Positions 49,687-52,005 of a DNA stretch of 52,005 nt are shown here, one piece after another (the stretch's first letter is position 1; every line of letters begins with the position of its first letter). The notes beneath the pieces are model-generated. The model was not told the DNA's origin and searched no databases. It saw nothing but the letters and a program-made list of their open reading frames with translations. This DNA comes from an uncultured Clostridia bacterium (lineage in GTDB: Bacteria > Bacillota > Clostridia > Oscillospirales > Acutalibacteraceae). The position numbers and the translations under genes were made by a program. Location: assembly GCA_946493765.1 (NCBI GenBank), contig CAMMAZ010000010.1:1-52005 (forward strand), read 5' to 3'.

Positions 49687-49998
49687 TTAAATAAAACGAT
49701 ACAACGCACGATAGCGTTTGGGGGAAATGCCCTTTGTTTTTTTGAACAAATGGTAAAAAGTGCTCAAATTTTCAAAACCGCTTTCCAGTGCAATATCAAT
49801 AATATCGATATTGGTGGTGGTCAGCATGGCGCAGGCGTGTTCAATGCGGATTTCATTGAGATAATTCCCGATCGTCATGCCGGTCTGTTCTTTAAAAACA
49901 CGGCAGACATGCTCACGGCTTTTCCCCGACATGGCAATGATGACGCCGGTTTTCTGACAAAACACCTCCCGGACGGACAGTGAATCGTAAAAAGGCAT
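49687..49998 (-). pseudogene. truncated AraC family regulator (ChbR-like C-terminal domain only)
   Basis: About 103 residues covering just the two helix-turn-helix motifs: SREHVCRVFKEQTGMTIGNYLNEIRIEHACAMLTTTNIDIIDIALESGFENLSTFYHLFKKTKGISPKRYR. The cupin sensor domain of a roughly 280-residue sugar-type AraC protein is missing. The only plausible ATG (49998) lacks an RBS, and the open frame further upstream overlaps the 3' end of pduL. A dead fragment fits best. A short regulator translated by coupling to pduL is possible but less likely. It may once have controlled the adjacent carbohydrate genes. Confidence 0.65.
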
Positions 49999-50029
49999 AA
50001 ACCATGGCGGCGCAAAAGCCGCTTTTTTT

Positions 50030-50599
50030 CTACTCGACAATGCAGCCATCCTTTACTCCGAACGCCGCGTTGCTTTCATCGGTATCAATATGCATGGCCA
50101 GTGCGAATTTCGGGCTCACACGCACGACAACATCGCCGAAAACGAGTGAACGGTCGGCGCAATTGGCTTTGACGTTGACAATTTGTTTATCACGCACACC
50201 GAACCGCTGCGCATCGTCTGGCGTCATGTGGATATGGCGTTTGGCGACGATCACGCCCTCGCTGATTTCCACCTCGCCGCACGGTCCCACCAGCTTGCAG
50301 CCCGGTGTTCCCGCAATGTCGCCGGATTCACGGATCACCGACGGAAAACCTAACGCGCGTGCGTCGGTTGCGGACAGTTCCACCTGCGTTTTACTACGCA
50401 CAGGTCCTAAAATAGAAACGCCCGGCTGTTCCTTTTTGGGACCGACAACGGTGATGCGTTCTTCACAGGCAAACTGACCCGGCTGTGACAAATCTTTTTT
50501 TGGCGTTAAAGCATGTCCTTTGCCAAACAAAATTTCCAGATGCTCCTGTGTGACATGGACATGTCTTGCACTGGTTTCAATCATGAATGTTTCACTCAT
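50030..50599 (-). CDS. pduL: phosphate propanoyltransferase/phosphotransacylase PduL
   Basis: 189 residues. Family zinc-site histidines appear in ETSARHVHVT, VAKRHIHMTPDDA and ALAMHIDTDESNAA. The two repeated barrels share GPVRSKTQVELSATDA and VGPCGEVEI. It interconverts acyl-CoA and acyl phosphate (acetyl or propionyl). No microcompartment shell, kinase or aldehyde dehydrogenase genes are in the window and no encapsulation peptide is seen, so it is probably a cytoplasmic housekeeping phosphotransacylase feeding an acetate kinase elsewhere. AAAGGAGC precedes ATG 50599. Confidence 0.95.
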   Translation of the reverse strand: MSETFMIETSARHVHVTQEHLEILFGKGHALTPKKDLSQPGQFACEERITVVGPKKEQPGVSILGPVRSKTQVELSATDARALGFPSVIRESGDIAGTPGCKLVGPCGEVEISEGVIVAKRHIHMTPDDAQRFGVRDKQIVNVKANCADRSLVFGDVVVRVSPKFALAMHIDTDESNAAFGVKDGCIVE

Positions 50600-50697
50600 C
50601 GATAGATGCTCCTTTAAAAATAGAATAAATCGATGCTTTTATTTTAGCGCATTCTCATCGGTTTTGCAACCGGTTTGATAAAAATCGGCAATTTTTA

Positions 50698-50726
50698 TTG
50701 ACAAAAAAGCTTCCTTTTGTTTTAAT
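50698..50726 (+). promoter_or_regulatory. sigma-A-type promoter for azlC-azlD
   Basis: TTGACA (50698-50703), 17-bp spacer, TTTAAT (50721-50726), 60 bp before azlC. Confidence 0.7.
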
Positions 50727-50786
50727 AGAAAATAGCCGCAATGGGCAACTTGCTATTAAAAAATAACGCAAAAGAAGGATAAAAGA

Positions 50787-51521
50787 ATGTCAAAACAATT
50801 TGCAGACACCGTGAAATTCGCGTTTAAAACATCTATTCCTGTGTTATGCGGTTATATTTTTTTAGGAATCGCTTTTGGAATCATGCTGCAAAACGCCGGT
50901 TTTTCGGTGTTGTGGGCGTTTATCATCAGCATTGTGGTTTATGCGGGATCGATGCAATTCGTGTTGGTGAATCTGCTCAGTGCCAACGCGCCGCTCTATA
51001 CCGTGGCGGTGATGACGCTGATGATCAATTCCCGCCATTTATTTTATGGCCTGTCTTTCATCGAACGGTTCAAAGCGATGGGAAAACGAAAACCCTATCT
51101 CATTTTTGCACTCACAGATGAGACCTATTCGCTGCTGAGTGCCGTGACCTTCCCGGAAAAGGTGAATGCTAAAACCGCCGCTTTTTTGATTTCGCTTTTT
51201 AACCAGTGCTATTGGATTACCGGCTCGGTGATCGGCGCCGCGGCGGGAGAGCTGATCCCGTTTGACATGACCGGCATTGATTTCTCCATGACCGCTTTGT
51301 TTACCGTGATTCTGATCGAACAGATCAAAGCCGCAAAGCACAAGCTGCCGGTTCTGATTGGACTGTGTTCCGCCGTTTTATGCCTTTTGGTCTTCGGCGC
51401 CGATCAGTTTATTCTCCCTTCACTGATCCTGACGGTGACGGTTCTGCTGCTGTGCAAACCCTATCTTCTCACAAAAACGGCTGCCAAACACAATGCAAAG
51501 GAGGGCGATTCCAATGGCTGA
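50787..51521 (+). CDS. azlC: AzlC family branched-chain amino acid exporter subunit
   Basis: 244 residues, multi-span. N-terminal VKFAFKTSIPVLCGYIFLGIAFGIMLQNAGFSVLWAF, then YAGSMQFVLVNLL and MTLMINSRHLFYGLSF are AzlC hallmarks. With AzlD it exports branched-chain amino acids in B. subtilis and others; the substrate here is assumed. GAAGGAT precedes ATG 50787. Its end overlaps azlD by 8 nt. Confidence 0.93.
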   Translation: MSKQFADTVKFAFKTSIPVLCGYIFLGIAFGIMLQNAGFSVLWAFIISIVVYAGSMQFVLVNLLSANAPLYTVAVMTLMINSRHLFYGLSFIERFKAMGKRKPYLIFALTDETYSLLSAVTFPEKVNAKTAAFLISLFNQCYWITGSVIGAAAGELIPFDMTGIDFSMTALFTVILIEQIKAAKHKLPVLIGLCSAVLCLLVFGADQFILPSLILTVTVLLLCKPYLLTKTAAKHNAKEGDSNG

Positions 51522-51840
51522 TTGGATGCATCCTGCGCTGATCGTGGCAGTCACTGCTGCCTGCACGATTTTTACCCGTTTTTTCCCGTTTTTGCTTTTT
51601 GGCGGTAAACGCAAAATGCCCCGTTTTGTGCAATATCTTGGCGGCGTCCTGCCGGCGGCAATCATTGCAACCCTCGTTGTTTATTGCTTAAAGGATTTGA
51701 ATTTTTCCCTTTATCCGTTCGGTCTTCCTCAGCTGATCGCCGTCGCGGTGGTCGTGGCGCTGCATTTGTGGAAAACCAACACGCTGATCAGCATTTTCGG
51801 CGGCACCGCCGTTTATATGGCGCTGATCCACCTGTTTTAA
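51514..51840 (+). CDS. azlD: AzlD family branched-chain amino acid transporter subunit
   Basis: 108 residues, about four membrane helices. RFFPFLLFGGKRKMPRFVQYLGGVLPAAIIATLVVYCLKD is the AzlD signature. ATG 51514 has AAAGGAGGGCG upstream, better than the ATG seven codons before it. The start lies inside azlC (8-nt overlap), so the two subunits are coupled. No clear terminator is seen after it. Confidence 0.92.
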   Translation: MADWMHPALIVAVTAACTIFTRFFPFLLFGGKRKMPRFVQYLGGVLPAAIIATLVVYCLKDLNFSLYPFGLPQLIAVAVVVALHLWKTNTLISIFGGTAVYMALIHLF

Positions 51841-51871
51841 AGCAAAAAATTCTTGGCATAGTGCGTGAAAT

Positions 51872-52005
51872 TTAGCCTAAACACTGATTTATCTGCAAAA
51901 AATAGAGATTTTTAAGATATAAATGGGTGTCCGCCAACCGGGAAATTTCGTCAGTGGAGACAGGCAGTTTGGTGCTGTAATGTTCCACCGCCCGAATATT
52001 CTTCT
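51872..52005 (-). CDS. 3' end of an unidentified gene (partial)
   Basis: An open frame enters from the right edge and ends at TAA 51874-51872. The visible 43 residues include IRAVEHYSTKLPVSTDEISRL and DTHLYLKNLYFLQINQ. No family was recognised. It is convergent with azlD, 31 bp away. The frame choice rests on the absence of stops and sensible composition only, so it may not be real. Confidence 0.4.
   Translation of the reverse strand, partial: KNIRAVEHYSTKLPVSTDEISRLADTHLYLKNLYFLQINQCLG

Overview
The window reads as chromosomal core DNA from a spore-forming, probably anaerobic Firmicute of class Clostridia, most likely near the Oscillospiraceae/Ruminococcaceae/Acutalibacteraceae. The support is endospore genes (spmA/spmB, spoIIGA-sigE), GatCAB beside aspS, RNase Y and YmdB, the yceD-rpmF pair, DUF6514, AGGAGG-type ribosome binding sites, many TTG starts, and a cohesin-dockerin protein that points to cellulosome-type chemistry elsewhere in the genome. 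No phage, CRISPR array or intact insertion sequence was seen.

Layout. 1-444: a tRNA-Leu(CAG) with duplicated tRNA-3'-end fragments and hairpins beside it. 0.6-3.1 kb: a two-gene unit of an FAD oxidoreductase and a 2-hydroxyacid dehydrogenase. 3.2-4.6 kb: spmA-spmB and a small membrane protein. 4.8-6.5 kb: a 3-hydroxyisobutyrate-dehydrogenase-like gene and the cohesin-dockerin protein. 6.9-7.9 kb: a 49-residue protein and a methyltransferase. 8.2-13.2 kb (+): aspS, gatC, gatA, gatB, which make Asp-tRNA and transamidate mischarged tRNAs. 13.5-20.6 kb (-): DUF1015, DUF6514, gpsA-plsY-der-radical SAM/PDZ, rpmF-yceD. 20.7-28.7 kb (-): a MerR regulator with a zinc-ribbon membrane partner, ymdB, rny, recG, fakA (yloV), yloU. 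28.7-31.6 kb: an orphan peptide-type binding lipoprotein, a NusG-II protein and a Gx transporter. 31.6-33.2 kb (-): spoIIGA-sigE. 33.6-40.5 kb (+): glgA, two XRE regulators and an XRE remnant, trxB, a GH38 alpha-mannosidase. 40.5-48.7 kb (-): a maltodextrin uptake and breakdown unit (binding protein, MalF, MalG, ATPase, MalQ, GlgP) with a divergent DUF624 gene. 49.7-52 kb: an AraC remnant, pduL, azlC-azlD, and the end of an unidentified gene.

How the parts fit. Imported maltodextrins would be rearranged by MalQ and phosphorolysed by GlgP, while glgA makes the storage polymer. GpsA and PlsY start phospholipid synthesis, and FakA feeds acyl phosphates into the same route. SpoIIGA processes pro-sigma-E; SpmA/SpmB act late in spore core dehydration.

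Non-coding highlights. (i) A palindrome of two Spo0A-box-like TGTCGAA motifs lies just upstream of spoIIGA. (ii) A 19-bp-spacer promoter with a central dyad lies upstream of the MerR gene. (iii) Two loci share blocks of one hairpin-rich repeat, one of them split by about 120 bp. (iv) Strong hairpins occur inside the maltodextrin unit: one between the binding-protein and permease genes, and one overlapping the ATPase ribosome binding site. I found no clear candidate for a wholly new multi-gene system; the best leads are these non-coding structures and the cohesin-dockerin protein. All start sites, promoters and terminators were read by eye.
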